Made by a program: the position numbers and the translations under genes
Shown here: positions 54,916 through 64,000 of the stretch, piece by piece
How positions within the stretch are numbered: the stretch's first letter is position 1
Layout: each line of letters begins with the position of its first letter
Assembly: GCF_001266615.1 (NCBI RefSeq)
Contig: NZ_LGHZ01000032.1
Location: 62,001-126,000 of the forward strand
Direction of reading: 5' to 3'
DNA length: 64,000 nucleotides
Source of the DNA: Kluyvera genomosp. 1
Lineage (GTDB): Bacteria > Pseudomonadota > Gammaproteobacteria > Enterobacterales > Enterobacteriaceae
Notes under the pieces: model-generated
Seen by the model: the letters and a program-made list of their open reading frames with translations, nothing else
The model's database searches: none
What the model was told of the DNA's origin: nothing

Positions 54916-55075
54916 AAAAACTGCCATATAAGCGGTAATAATCGAGATGTTCAGAGCGAGACAAGGCGCGGTCTGAACAAATCTTCGGGAGCATAGTTAA
55001 CTATGAGACCGGAGTGAGTGAAGGCCGCAACGCAGTCGTAGCCTGAACAGTGACGATTATTAGACAGTTTTTAAA
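54916..55075. repeat. 160-bp ERIC-like imperfect palindrome between sdhB and sucA
   Basis: The ends are inverted: AAAAACTG...TAATAATCG at the left and CGATTATTAGACAGTTTTT at the right, with GATGTTCAG/CTGAACAGTG inside. The centre has AGCATAGTTAACTATGAGAC and GGAGTGAGTGAAGGC, which resembles the ERIC core but is not the canonical 127-bp form. It contains no gene. It may be a variant ERIC/IRU family of this genus. Confidence 0.65.
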
Positions 55076-55193
55076 GGTTCCTTAGCGGACGCAGATGACA
55101 CGACAGTCCGCAACAGGTGAACCCCGGCACGCACAGCGGTGTGCGTGGTAGTATCCACGGCGAAGTAAGCATAAAAATGCTTAAGGGATCACG

Positions 55194-57995
55194 ATGCAGA
55201 ACAGCGCTTTGAAAGCCTGGTTGGACTCTTCTTACCTCTCTGGCTCAAACCAGAGCTGGATAGAACAGCTCTATGAAGACTTCTTAACCGATCCTGACTC
55301 GGTAGACGCTAACTGGCGTTCGACGTTCCAGCAGTTACCTGGTACCGGAGTCAAACCGGATCAACTCCATTCAACAACGCGTGATTATTTCCGCCGTCTG
55401 GCGAAGGATGCCTCGCGTTACTCTTCTTCCGTTTCCGACCCTGACACGAATGCGAAGCAGGTTAAAGTCCTGCAGCTTATCAACGCATATCGCTTCCGTG
55501 GTCACCAGCATGCGATCCTCGATCCGCTGGGACTGTGGCAGCAGGATAAAGTGGCTGATTTAGACCCCGCTTTCCACGATCTGACTGAAGCTGATTTCCA
55601 GGAGAGCTTTAACGTCGGTTCTTTTGCTATCGGCAAAGAGACGATGAAGCTCGGCGAGTTGATTGACGCGCTGAAACAGACCTACTGTGGTCACATTGGC
55701 GCGGAATACATGCACATTACGAACACCGAGGAAAAACGTTGGATTCAGCAGCGTTTCGAAGCGGGCCATGCCACCTTTAGCGCAGAAGAGAAGACGCGTT
55801 TCCTGAGCGAATTGACTGCTGCAGAAGGTCTGGAACGTTACCTGGGTGCGAAATTCCCTGGCGCAAAACGCTTCTCGCTGGAAGGCGGTGACGCGCTGGT
55901 GCCAATGCTCAAAGAGATGATCCGCCATGCGGGCAAGAGCGGCACGCGTGAAGTAGTGCTGGGTATGGCGCACCGTGGTCGTCTGAACGTGCTGATTAAC
56001 GTGCTGGGCAAACAGTCCCAGGAGCTGTTCGACGAGTTCTCCGGTAAGCACAAAGAACATCTCGGAACCGGCGACGTGAAGTACCACATGGGCTTCTCTT
56101 CTGATATCGAAACCGAAGGCGGCCTGGTCCACCTGGCGCTGGCATTCAACCCATCGCACCTCGAAATCGTCAGCCCAGTGGTCATCGGTTCTGTTCGTGC
56201 ACGTCTGGATCGTCTGGACGAGCCGAGCATCAACCAGGTTCTGCCAATTACCATTCACGGTGACGCGGCGGTAACCGGCCAGGGCGTGGTTCAGGAAACC
56301 CTGAACATGTCCAAAGCGCGTGGCTACGAAGTGGGCGGTACCGTACGTATCGTTATCAATAACCAGGTGGGCTTCACCACCTCGAACCCACTGGATGCCC
56401 GCTCAACGCCATACTGTACCGATATCGGTAAGATGGTGATGGCACCGATTTTCCACGTTAACGCCGATGACCCAGAAGCTGTGGCTTTCGTGACTCGCCT
56501 GGCGCTGGACTTCCGTAATACGTTTAAACGCGATGTGTTCATCGATCTGGTTTGCTACCGTCGTCACGGCCACAACGAAGCCGACGAGCCAAGTGCAACC
56601 CAGCCGTTGATGTATCAGAAAATCAAAAAGCATCCTACTCCGCGCAAAATCTATGCTGACAAGCTGGAAGCGGACAAAGTGGCGACGCTGGAAGATGCCA
56701 CCGAGATGGTTAACCTGTATCGCGACGCGCTGGACGCGGGCGAATGCGTGGTGAAAGAGTGGCGTCCAATGAACATGCACTCCTTTACCTGGTCTCCGTA
56801 CCTCAACCATGAATGGGACGAAAGTTACCCGAACAAGGTTGACATGAAGCGCCTGCAGGAGTTGGCTAACCGTATTAGCACCGTGCCTGACGCGGTTGAA
56901 ATGCAGTCTCGCGTCGCGAAAATCTACGGCGACCGTCAGTCCATGGCCGCAGGCGAGAAGCTGTTCGACTGGGGTGGTGCGGAAAATCTGGCTTACGCCA
57001 CGCTGGTAGATGAAGGCGTGCCGGTTCGTCTGTCCGGTGAAGATGCGGGTCGTGGGACCTTCTTCCACCGTCACGCGGTTATCCATAACCAGACTAACGG
57101 CTCAACCTACACGCCGCTGCAGCACGTGCACAACGGTCAGGGCGACTTTAAGGTTTGGGACTCCGTACTGTCTGAAGAAGCGGTACTGGCATTTGAATAC
57201 GGCTATGCGACGGCTGAGCCGCGCACTCTGACCATCTGGGAAGCGCAGTTTGGCGACTTTGCTAACGGTGCTCAGGTTGTTATTGACCAGTTCATCTCCT
57301 CTGGCGAGCAGAAATGGGGCCGTATGTGCGGTCTGGTGATGTTGCTGCCACACGGTTATGAAGGCCAGGGTCCGGAGCACTCCTCCGCGCGTCTGGAACG
57401 TTATCTGCAGCTTTGCGCTCAGCAGAACATGCAGGTTTGCGTTCCGTCGACCCCTGCACAGGTTTATCACATGCTGCGTCGTCAGGCGCTTCGCGGGATG
57501 CGCCGTCCGCTGGTGGTGATGTCACCGAAATCTCTGCTGCGTCATCCGCTGGCGGTTTCCTCTCTCGACGAACTGGCAAACGGCACCTTTATGCCGGCCA
57601 TTGGTGAGATTGACGAGCTGGATCCGCAGAACGTGAAACGTGTCGTGCTGTGTTCAGGCAAGGTGTACTACGACCTGCTGGAACAGCGTCGCAAGAACGA
57701 CCAGAAAGATGTTGCCATCGTGCGTATCGAACAGCTGTATCCGTTCCCGCACCAGGCAGTACAGGAAGCATTGAAACCATTTGCTCACGTACATGATTTT
57801 GTCTGGTGCCAGGAAGAGCCTCTTAACCAGGGCGCCTGGTACTGCAGCCAGCATCATTTCCGTGATGTGATTCCATTTGGGGCCGCTCTGCGTTATGCAG
57901 GTCGCCCAGCCTCCGCCTCGCCGGCGGTAGGGTATATGTCTGTTCACCAGAAGCAACAACAAGATCTGGTCAATGACGCGCTGAACGTCGATTAA
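55194..57995 (+). CDS. sucA: 2-oxoglutarate dehydrogenase E1 component SucA
   Basis: Thiamine-diphosphate-dependent E1 of the 2-oxoglutarate dehydrogenase complex, 933 residues as in E. coli. The N-terminal E2-binding segment (LSGSNQSWIEQLYEDFLTD), ThDP/Mg motif with GDAAVTGQGVVQE...NNQVGFTT, HRRHGHNEADEPS region (RRHGHNEADEP) and the C-terminal transketolase half with ANGAQVVIDQF and PHGYEGQGPEHSSAR are present. First suc gene; cotranscribed with sdh or from its own promoter in the repeat-rich gap. Confidence 0.98.
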   Translation: MQNSALKAWLDSSYLSGSNQSWIEQLYEDFLTDPDSVDANWRSTFQQLPGTGVKPDQLHSTTRDYFRRLAKDASRYSSSVSDPDTNAKQVKVLQLINAYRFRGHQHAILDPLGLWQQDKVADLDPAFHDLTEADFQESFNVGSFAIGKETMKLGELIDALKQTYCGHIGAEYMHITNTEEKRWIQQRFEAGHATFSAEEKTRFLSELTAAEGLERYLGAKFPGAKRFSLEGGDALVPMLKEMIRHAGKSGTREVVLGMAHRGRLNVLINVLGKQSQELFDEFSGKHKEHLGTGDVKYHMGFSSDIETEGGLVHLALAFNPSHLEIVSPVVIGSVRARLDRLDEPSINQVLPITIHGDAAVTGQGVVQETLNMSKARGYEVGGTVRIVINNQVGFTTSNPLDARSTPYCTDIGKMVMAPIFHVNADDPEAVAFVTRLALDFRNTFKRDVFIDLVCYRRHGHNEADEPSATQPLMYQKIKKHPTPRKIYADKLEADKVATLEDATEMVNLYRDALDAGECVVKEWRPMNMHSFTWSPYLNHEWDESYPNKVDMKRLQELANRISTVPDAVEMQSRVAKIYGDRQSMAAGEKLFDWGGAENLAYATLVDEGVPVRLSGEDAGRGTFFHRHAVIHNQTNGSTYTPLQHVHNGQGDFKVWDSVLSEEAVLAFEYGYATAEPRTLTIWEAQFGDFANGAQVVIDQFISSGEQKWGRMCGLVMLLPHGYEGQGPEHSSARLERYLQLCAQQNMQVCVPSTPAQVYHMLRRQALRGMRRPLVVMSPKSLLRHPLAVSSLDELANGTFMPAIGEIDELDPQNVKRVVLCSGKVYYDLLEQRRKNDQKDVAIVRIEQLYPFPHQAVQEALKPFAHVHDFVWCQEEPLNQGAWYCSQHHFRDVIPFGAALRYAGRPASASPAVGYMSVHQKQQQDLVNDALNVD

Positions 57996-58008
57996 TTAAG
58001 GATACAAA

Positions 58009-59232
58009 ATGAGTAGCGTAGATATTCTGGTTCCCGACCTGCCTGAATCCGTAGCGGATGCTACCGTGGCAACCTGGCATAAAAAACCCGGCGATGCGGT
58101 AGTTCGTGATGAAGTGCTGGTAGAAATCGAAACTGACAAAGTGGTACTGGAAGTACCGGCGTCGGCGGATGGCATTCTGGATGCCGTTCTGGAAGATGAA
58201 GGCACTACCGTGACTTCTCGTCAGATCCTGGGCCGCCTGCGTGAAGGCAACAGCGGCGGTAAAGCCACTGAAGCGAAAGCTGATGCGAAAGAGTCTACCC
58301 CGGCTCAGCGCCAGCAGGCTTCCCTGGAAGAACAGACTAACGATGCGCTGAGCCCGGCGATCCGTCGTCTGCTGGCTGAGCACAACCTCGATGCTAATGC
58401 TATTAAAGGCTCCGGCGTTGGCGGCCGTCTGACTCGCGAAGATGTGGAAAAACATTTGGCAAAAGCGCCGGCGAAAGCAGAAGCGAAAGCCCCTGCCGCT
58501 GCTCCGGCTGCGGCACCAGCTCCGCTGGCTGGTCGCTCTGAGAAGCGCGTTCCGATGACCCGTCTGCGTAAACGCGTTGCCGAGCGTCTGCTGGAAGCGA
58601 AAAACTCTACCGCCATGCTGACGACCTTCAACGAAGTCAACATGAAGCCAATCATGGATCTGCGTAAGCAGTACGGCGACGCCTTTGAAAAACGTCACGG
58701 TATCCGTCTGGGCTTTATGTCCTTCTACGTGAAAGCTGTCGTTGAAGCGTTGAAACGCTACCCGGAAGTGAACGCTTCTATCGATGGCGATGATGTTGTG
58801 TATCACAACTATTTCGACGTAAGCATGGCCGTTTCTACGCCGCGTGGTCTGGTGACCCCAGTTCTGCGTGACGTTGATGCCCTCGGCATGGCTGACATCG
58901 AGAAGAACATCAAAACGCTGGCGCTGAAAGGCCGCGACGGCAAACTGACCGTAGAAGATCTGACCGGCGGTAACTTCACCATTACCAACGGCGGTGTTTT
59001 CGGTTCCCTGATGTCTACCCCGATTATCAACCCGCCTCAGAGCGCGATTCTGGGTATGCACGCCATTAAAGACCGCCCTATGGCGGTAGATGGCAAAGTT
59101 GAAATTCTGCCAATGATGTACCTTGCGTTGTCCTATGACCACCGTCTGATCGATGGACGCGAATCTGTAGGCTTCCTGGTGGCAATTAAAGAGTTGCTGG
59201 AAGATCCGACACGTCTGCTGCTGGACGTGTAG
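58009..59232 (+). CDS. sucB: 2-oxoglutarate dehydrogenase E2 (dihydrolipoamide succinyltransferase) SucB
   Basis: 407 residues (405 in E. coli). A lipoyl domain with Lys44 in [12 protein letters not shown], an Ala/Glu/Lys linker, the E3-binding domain ([20 protein letters not shown], residues 114-133), an Ala/Pro linker and the catalytic acyltransferase domain ending in [11 protein letters not shown] with His378 and Asp382. 13 bp after sucA. Confidence 0.98.
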   Translation: MSSVDILVPDLPESVADATVATWHKKPGDAVVRDEVLVEIETDKVVLEVPASADGILDAVLEDEGTTVTSRQILGRLREGNSGGKATEAKADAKESTPAQRQQASLEEQTNDALSPAIRRLLAEHNLDANAIKGSGVGGRLTREDVEKHLAKAPAKAEAKAPAAAPAAAPAPLAGRSEKRVPMTRLRKRVAERLLEAKNSTAMLTTFNEVNMKPIMDLRKQYGDAFEKRHGIRLGFMSFYVKAVVEALKRYPEVNASIDGDDVVYHNYFDVSMAVSTPRGLVTPVLRDVDALGMADIEKNIKTLALKGRDGKLTVEDLTGGNFTITNGGVFGSLMSTPIINPPQSAILGMHAIKDRPMAVDGKVEILPMMYLALSYDHRLIDGRESVGFLVAIKELLEDPTRLLLDV

Positions 59233-59341
59233 TGATGTTGGCGGCCCCTTTCCCCGCGCGGGGAGAGGGTTCGCAAAGTGCTATGCAGAACTAAAGATCC
59301 AGACCACAACTCAATAACATTTTATAGGATGGATAGAACAC

Positions 59342-60508
59342 ATGAACTTACATGAATACCAGGCAAAACAACTCTTTGCCCGCTATGGCTTACCGGCTCC
59401 GGTGGGTTATGCCTGTACTACTCCGCGCGAAGCAGAAGAAGCCGCTTCAAAAATCGGCGCTGGCCCGTGGGTAGTGAAATGTCAGGTTCACGCTGGTGGC
59501 CGCGGTAAAGCGGGCGGTGTGAAGGTCGTAAACTCGAAAGAAGACATCCGCGCATTCGCTGAACATTGGCTGGGCAAACGTCTGGTGACCTATCAGACGG
59601 ACGCACACGGTCAGCCGGTTAATCAGATTCTGGTTGAAGCTGCGACCGACATCGGTAAAGAGCTGTATCTGGGCGCGGTTGTTGACCGTAGCTCCCGTCG
59701 CGTGGTGTTCATGGCGTCTACCGAAGGCGGCGTGGAAATCGAAAAAGTGGCGGAAGAAACCCCACACCTGATCCACAAAGTTGCACTGGATCCACTGGCT
59801 GGCCCAATGCCTTACCAGGGTCGTGAACTGGCGTTCAAACTGGGTCTGGAAGGTAAACAGGTTCAGCAGTTCACCAAAATTTTCATGGGTCTGGCGACCA
59901 TCTTCCTTGAGCGCGATCTGGCACTGATCGAAATCAACCCGCTGGTCGTGACCAAGCAGGGCGACCTGATCTGCCTCGATGGCAAACTGGGCGCTGACGG
60001 CAACGCATTGTTCCGCCAGGCTGACCTGCGCGAAATGCGCGACCAGTCTCAGGAAGATCCACGTGAAGCGCAGGCTGCACAGTGGGAACTGAACTACGTT
60101 GCGCTGGACGGCAATATCGGCTGTATGGTTAACGGTGCGGGTCTGGCAATGGGCACCATGGACATCGTTAAACTGCACGGTGGCGAACCGGCTAACTTCC
60201 TGGACGTTGGCGGCGGCGCAACCAAAGAGCGCGTGACCGAAGCGTTCAAAATCATCCTCTCTGATGACAATGTGAAAGCGGTTCTGGTGAACATCTTCGG
60301 CGGTATCGTACGTTGCGATCTGATCGCTGACGGTATCATCGGCGCGGTTGCAGAAGTGGGCGTTAACGTCCCAGTTGTTGTTCGTCTGGAAGGTAACAAC
60401 GCCGAACTCGGCGCGAAAAAACTGGCTGACAGCGGCCTGAATATTATTGCAGCGAAAAGTCTGACGGACGCAGCACAGCAGGTTGTTGCCGCAGTGGAGG
60501 GGAAATAA
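59342..60508 (+). CDS. sucC: succinyl-CoA synthetase beta subunit
   Basis: 388 residues, E. coli length. ATP-grasp fold: [16 protein letters not shown] binds nucleotide near residue 46-61, EINPLVV and the C-terminal CoA-ligase-like domain with [16 protein letters not shown] and [10 protein letters not shown]. Catalyses substrate-level phosphorylation with SucD. Its stop codon overlaps the sucD ATG (TAATG). Confidence 0.98.
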   Translation: MNLHEYQAKQLFARYGLPAPVGYACTTPREAEEAASKIGAGPWVVKCQVHAGGRGKAGGVKVVNSKEDIRAFAEHWLGKRLVTYQTDAHGQPVNQILVEAATDIGKELYLGAVVDRSSRRVVFMASTEGGVEIEKVAEETPHLIHKVALDPLAGPMPYQGRELAFKLGLEGKQVQQFTKIFMGLATIFLERDLALIEINPLVVTKQGDLICLDGKLGADGNALFRQADLREMRDQSQEDPREAQAAQWELNYVALDGNIGCMVNGAGLAMGTMDIVKLHGGEPANFLDVGGGATKERVTEAFKIILSDDNVKAVLVNIFGGIVRCDLIADGIIGAVAEVGVNVPVVVRLEGNNAELGAKKLADSGLNIIAAKSLTDAAQQVVAAVEGK

Positions 60509-61377
60509 TGTCCATTTTAATCGATAAAAACACCAAGGTTATCTGTCAGGGCTTTACCGGTAGCCAGGGTTCTTTCCACTCCGAACAGGCAATTGCTTAC
60601 GGTACGCAGATGGTTGGCGGTGTTACGCCAGGTAAAGGCGGTACTGAACATCTGGGTCTGCCAGTATTCAACACCGTGCGCGAAGCGGTTGAAGCAACCG
60701 GCGCTACCGCGACCGTTATCTACGTTCCAGCTCCGTTCTGCAAAGACTCCATTCTGGAAGCTATCGATGCAGGCATCAAACTGATTATCACCATCACTGA
60801 AGGTATCCCAACCCTGGATATGCTGACCGTGAAGGTGAAACTGGACGAAGCGGGCGTTCGCATGATCGGCCCTAACTGCCCTGGCGTTATCACCCCAGGC
60901 GAATGCAAAATCGGTATTATGCCGGGCCACATTCACAAACCAGGTAAAGTGGGCATCGTTTCCCGTTCAGGTACCCTGACCTATGAAGCGGTTAAGCAGA
61001 CTACCGACTATGGTTTCGGCCAGTCTACCTGTGTAGGTATCGGCGGTGACCCAATCCCTGGCTCTAACTTCATCGATATTCTGAAGCTGTTCCAGGAAGA
61101 TCCGCAGACTGAGGCTATCGTGATGATCGGTGAGATCGGCGGTAGCGCAGAAGAAGAAGCGGCTGCCTACATTAAAGATCACGTGACTAAGCCAGTTGTT
61201 GGTTATATCGCGGGTGTTACTGCGCCGAAAGGCAAGCGTATGGGCCACGCGGGCGCCATTATCGCAGGTGGTAAAGGTACTGCAGACGAGAAGTTTGCTG
61301 CACTGGAAGCTGCTGGCGTGAAAACCGTTCGTAGCCTGGCCGATATCGGCGAAGCGCTGAAATCAGTTATCAAGTAA
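60508..61377 (+). CDS. sucD: succinyl-CoA synthetase alpha subunit
   Basis: 289 residues, E. coli length. CoA-binding Rossmann domain with [15 protein letters not shown] and [13 protein letters not shown], then the ligase domain with the phospho-His loop [17 protein letters not shown] (His247). Last gene of the sdh-suc operon; followed by an sdhX-type 3' region and terminator. Confidence 0.98.
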   Translation: MSILIDKNTKVICQGFTGSQGSFHSEQAIAYGTQMVGGVTPGKGGTEHLGLPVFNTVREAVEATGATATVIYVPAPFCKDSILEAIDAGIKLIITITEGIPTLDMLTVKVKLDEAGVRMIGPNCPGVITPGECKIGIMPGHIHKPGKVGIVSRSGTLTYEAVKQTTDYGFGQSTCVGIGGDPIPGSNFIDILKLFQEDPQTEAIVMIGEIGGSAEEEAAAYIKDHVTKPVVGYIAGVTAPKGKRMGHAGAIIAGGKGTADEKFAALEAAGVKTVRSLADIGEALKSVIK

Positions 61378-61379
61378 TC

Positions 61380-61481
61380 CTCTCTGCTCCCTCATGAATT
61401 CCCGCGCATACAGGGAAAGAGGGAGCCTTATGTGTCTAGTTTCGACATGGTTGGCCGCCCCTGGGCGGCCTTTTTTAATGG
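61380..61481 (+). ncRNA. sdhX: 3' UTR of sdh-suc operon, candidate SdhX (RybD) sRNA
   Basis: In E. coli the 3' end of this operon is processed to the sRNA SdhX. The same position here is an unannotated stretch of about 100 nt with an internal hairpin (CTCCCTC...GAGGGAG), a single-stranded TAGTTTCGACATGG segment and the terminal stem. The sRNA is inferred by position and 3' architecture; I could not align it. Confidence 0.5.
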
Positions 61482-61482
61482 T
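61455..61482 (+). terminator. sdhCDAB-sucABCD terminator
   Basis: GGCCGCCC-CT-GGGCGGCCTTTTTT is a strong GC stem with a U-run about 80 bp after sucD. It abuts the end of mngR coming from the other strand. Confidence 0.9.
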
Positions 61483-62191
61483 GGCGCCTGGCGACCAGCG
61501 TAAATTTGTAATCGTCGCTTTTAAAGGTATTGCGGCTGTACTCAAAGATGCGCCCATCCTGCAAAAAACCGCGGGACACTTTCTCCAGCACCGGTTTATC
61601 CGGCGCAATCCCTAGCATCTCCACGGTTTCCGCATTGGGGATCACCGGGATCAACTCCTGCTCGCTGCGTTCGATCACCATCTTTTTGATCTGCTCAATA
61701 AAATGATATTTCGAATTTTCCATCACCTCCCAGGTGAGATCGGGGAAGAGCGCGAGAGGCATCCAGGTTTCTTCTAGCGTCACAGCCTTTTGTTTAATAA
61801 AACGTACCCGCTTGATATGCCAGACCTTATCGGTCTCGGCGATCTGCAGTTGTTCGGCTAACGCTTTCTTTGCCGGGATCACCTCAAACACTTTCACTTC
61901 GCTGTGCGTTTCGACATGCCTGTCGGCGAGCTTTTCGTAAAAGCTGGTGAGCTGGTAAATGTCATAATTGACGCGCTCTTCTTTGACATACCAGCCGCTG
62001 CCCTGGATGCTTTCGATAATACCTTGTTCTGTCAGTGTTTTTAGCGCCTGCCTGACGGTGACGCGGCTGACAAGATAGGTGGCCTGCAGCGCGGATTCAG
62101 TCGGAAGCGCGTCGCCGGGTTTTAATTCACCCTCTGCAATCTGCTCCCGCAGTGCGTCTGCAATCTGACGGTACATCGGTTTTTTGCTCAT
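61475..62191 (-). CDS. mngR: MngR (FarR), GntR/HutC-family repressor
   Basis: Repressor of mannosylglycerate utilisation, 238 residues from MSKKPMYRQIADALREQ (240 in E. coli). The GntR winged helix (LPTESALQATYLVSRVTVRQAL, residues 29-50, quoted in part below) is followed by the UTRA/HutC ligand domain (ERVNYDIYQLTSFYEKLADR). E. coli MngR also binds fatty acyl-CoA in vitro (FarR). Divergent from mngA across 180 bp. An upstream ATG at 62212 is possible but no better supported. Confidence 0.93.
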   Translation of the reverse strand: MSKKPMYRQIADALREQIAEGELKPGDALPTESALQATYLVSRVTVRQALKTLTEQGIIESIQGSGWYVKEERVNYDIYQLTSFYEKLADRHVETHSEVKVFEVIPAKKALAEQLQIAETDKVWHIKRVRFIKQKAVTLEETWMPLALFPDLTWEVMENSKYHFIEQIKKMVIERSEQELIPVIPNAETVEMLGIAPDKPVLEKVSRGFLQDGRIFEYSRNTFKSDDYKFTLVARRHH

Positions 62192-62264
62192 TTTTGCCAC
62201 TTTTGTATGCATTAAAGTCAGATAGTTAAGACGAATTATGCCCACATCGGCTAAATAGTAAATA

Positions 62265-62285
62265 ATACAAATTAAATACAAATTG
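62265..62285. promoter_or_regulatory. candidate MngR operator in the mngR-mngA gap
   Basis: TACAAATT occurs twice, 11 bp apart, in an otherwise AT-rich divergent promoter region. Direct repeats at one helical turn beside a GntR-family gene suggest autoregulator binding. The exact MngR consensus is not used here, so this is a suggestion. Confidence 0.35.
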
Positions 62286-62292
62286 TCCTCAT

Positions 62293-62310
62293 TAGTGAAA
62301 ATGATCACAT
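62293..62310. promoter_or_regulatory. CRP site upstream of mngA
   Basis: The core GTGA-AAATGA-TCAC is a full CRP half-site pair about 70 bp before the mngA start, as expected for a PTS carbohydrate operon. Confidence 0.65.
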
Positions 62311-62372
62311 AAAGGTATTGTGTTGTCTGGCAAGATCCCGACACACAATAACGATACCTCCTGAGGATCATG

Positions 62373-64000
62373 ATGAACCTGACGACTCTGTCCCACCCTC
62401 GTGCGGTCTGTTTGCATGCGCGATTCAATGACCGGGATGATGCTATTCGCCAGCTTGCCTTGCGGCTGGCTGAGCTCGGCAAAATTACGGATGTTGACGC
62501 CTATCTGGCGGAAGTCTTTCACCGGGAATCGCTGGGGCCCACGGCGCTCGGTGAGGGGTTAGCGGTGCCGCATGGAAAAACGGCGGCGGTAAAAGAAGCC
62601 GCTTTTGCCGTAGCAACGCTCAGCGAACCGCTAGCGTGGGAGGGGATCGATGGGCCGGAACCGGTTGAGCTGATTTTTCTACTGGCGATCCCGCCTGATG
62701 AAGCGGGTTCAACGCATATCCAGATCCTCACTGAACTGACGACGCGCCTGGCTGACGATGAGTTGCGCGCCCGGGTGATGGCGGCCGAAAGCGCGGAGGC
62801 AGTATTGGCCGCACTAGAGAATCAAACCCCGCAACCTCATGTCAATGCAGCATTAGACGCGCCGACGATCGTCTGCGTGACCGCATGCCCTGCGGGTATT
62901 GCGCATACCTATATGGCCGCTGAATATCTGGAGAAAGCTGGGCGGCAGATGGGCGTTAATGTAGTGGTCGAAAAGCAAGGAGCAAATGGGATTGAAGGGC
63001 GCTTGACCGCCCAGCAGCTTAACGATGCCCATGCCTGTATTTTTGCTGCCGAGGTGGCGATTAAAGAGCGTGAACGTTTTAACGGTATCCCGGCGATAAC
63101 CGTTCCGGTTGCCGAACCGCTGCGCCATGCAAAAGCGTTAATCGAACAAGCGCTCGCTCTTGAACCTCTACCAGGCCGGCAGATTTCTTCACCTCAGGAT
63201 GAGGTGAAGAAAGGGATAAAGGCTGATTTAAAGCAGGCGCTGCTCAGTGGGATCTCATTTGCGGTGCCGCTTATCGTTGCCGGCGGGACCGTGCTGGCCG
63301 TGGCGGTGCTCATTACGCAGATTTTTGGTCTTCAGGATGTCTATAGCCTGGAAAAATCATGGCTGTGGATGTATCGCCAGCTGGGGGGCGGAATGCTGGG
63401 CACGCTGATGGTTCCCGTGCTGTCGGCCTACACCGCTTACTCATTGGCCGATAAGCCCGCGCTGGCGCCAGGCTTTGCGGCCGGTCTGGCGGCAAATTTG
63501 ATTGGCTCTGGTTTTCTAGGCGGCGTTGCGGGCGGTTTGATTGCTGGCTATTTGATGCGCTGGGTGAAAAAACATCTTCGTTTAAGCAGTAGATTCAATG
63601 GCTTCTTAACGTTTTACCTATACCCCGTTATCGGGACGCTGGTCGCCGGTAGCCTGATGCTGTTCGTGATTGGGGAACCTGTCGCCTGGATAAACAATTC
63701 CCTAACCGCCTGGCTTAATGGCTTATCGGGCGCAAACGCGCTGTTGCTCGGTGCCATCCTCGGATTTATGTGTTCGTTTGATTTAGGCGGCCCCGTCAAT
63801 AAAGCGGCGTATGCGTTCTGTTTAGGGGCGATGGCTAACGGCGTGTATGGCCCATATGCCATTTTTGCCTCCGTCAAAATGGTGTCGGCTTTTACCGTCA
63901 CCGCCTCCACGTCGCTCGCGCCACAGTTGTTCAAACAGTTTGAAATTGAGACCGGAAAATCCACCTGGCTGCTTGGCCTTGCGGGGATCACCGAAGGGGC
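62373..64000 (+). CDS. mngA: PTS 2-O-alpha-mannosyl-D-glycerate transporter EIIABC MngA (cut by window edge)
   Basis: Fructose-family PTS permease; the first 542 codons of about 640-660 are in the window. The IIA domain carries His67 in VPHGKTAAV (numbering from the second ATG), the IIB domain Cys172 in VTACPAGIAHTYMAAEYL, and the IIC domain begins near residue 285 (LLSGISFAVPLIVAGGTVLAV). Close match to E. coli MngA throughout. ATG pair ATGATG follows CTGAGGATC; either may start. mngB, the alpha-mannosidase, would be expected just outside the window. Confidence 0.94.
   Translation, partial: MNLTTLSHPRAVCLHARFNDRDDAIRQLALRLAELGKITDVDAYLAEVFHRESLGPTALGEGLAVPHGKTAAVKEAAFAVATLSEPLAWEGIDGPEPVELIFLLAIPPDEAGSTHIQILTELTTRLADDELRARVMAAESAEAVLAALENQTPQPHVNAALDAPTIVCVTACPAGIAHTYMAAEYLEKAGRQMGVNVVVEKQGANGIEGRLTAQQLNDAHACIFAAEVAIKERERFNGIPAITVPVAEPLRHAKALIEQALALEPLPGRQISSPQDEVKKGIKADLKQALLSGISFAVPLIVAGGTVLAVAVLITQIFGLQDVYSLEKSWLWMYRQLGGGMLGTLMVPVLSAYTAYSLADKPALAPGFAAGLAANLIGSGFLGGVAGGLIAGYLMRWVKKHLRLSSRFNGFLTFYLYPVIGTLVAGSLMLFVIGEPVAWINNSLTAWLNGLSGANALLLGAILGFMCSFDLGGPVNKAAYAFCLGAMANGVYGPYAIFASVKMVSAFTVTASTSLAPQLFKQFEIETGKSTWLLGLAGITEG

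Noticed and set aside
57970-59142. 390-codon ORF antisense to sucB
   Set aside because: Fully covered by SucB on the other strand; no recognisable domain.
1-64000. CRISPR arrays, prophage or insertion sequences
   Set aside because: I saw no regularly spaced direct repeats, transposase, integrase or phage structural genes; the only repeats are the ERIC-type and short palindromic units and the duplicated tRNA-Gln.

Overview
This window is a stretch of an enterobacterial chromosome with the Escherichia-type core gene order ybeXYZ-miaB-ubiF, tRNA genes, asnB, nagDCAB/nagE, glnS, chiPQ, fur-uof-fldA-ybfE-ybfF, seqA-pgm, speFL-speF-potE, kdpFABCDE, ybfA, phrB, dtpD, ybgI-pxpBCA, nei, gltA, sdhCDAB-sucABCD and mngR/mngA. 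Most proteins match their E. coli counterparts closely in length and motifs. The accessory genes, the ERIC element and the overall style suggest a Klebsiella/Raoultella/Enterobacter-type genome rather than E. coli. The species is an inference, and both end genes (ybeX and mngA) are cut by the window edges.

Layout: 1-4820 holds RNA maturation and ubiquinone genes. 4946-5253 is a short three-gene tRNA operon (Met, Gln, Gln) with its own strong promoter. 5453-9729 is an accessory block between the tRNA genes and asnB: two small RPGR-type HMA2 proteins (one divergent), three small membrane-associated proteins and a P1B-type ATPase. It looks like a ferrosome (fez-like) locus, that is, genes for an intracellular iron-storage compartment. 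9899-18300 covers asparagine synthesis and amino-sugar uptake and breakdown, with NagC and CRP sites between nagB and nagE. 18486-28540 carries glnS, the chitoporin pair, the fur and flavodoxin cluster, seqA-pgm and two small accessory genes.

28606-32587 is the ornithine-inducible speFL-speF-potE acid-response operon, with an ERIC element inside its leader. 32867-40654 is the complete Kdp potassium system including the 29-residue KdpF. 41321-47642 carries photolyase, a dipeptide transporter and the 5-oxoprolinase genes. 47850-48725 is a DUF1266-type membrane gene split by one in-frame amber codon. 48804-61377 holds nei, gltA and the sdh-suc TCA operon, whose intergenic gaps contain palindromic repeats. 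The window closes with mngR/mngA for mannosylglycerate uptake.

The most interesting system is the fez-like block. Several genes too short for routine ORF calling were recovered by reading the sequence: uof, speFL and kdpF.
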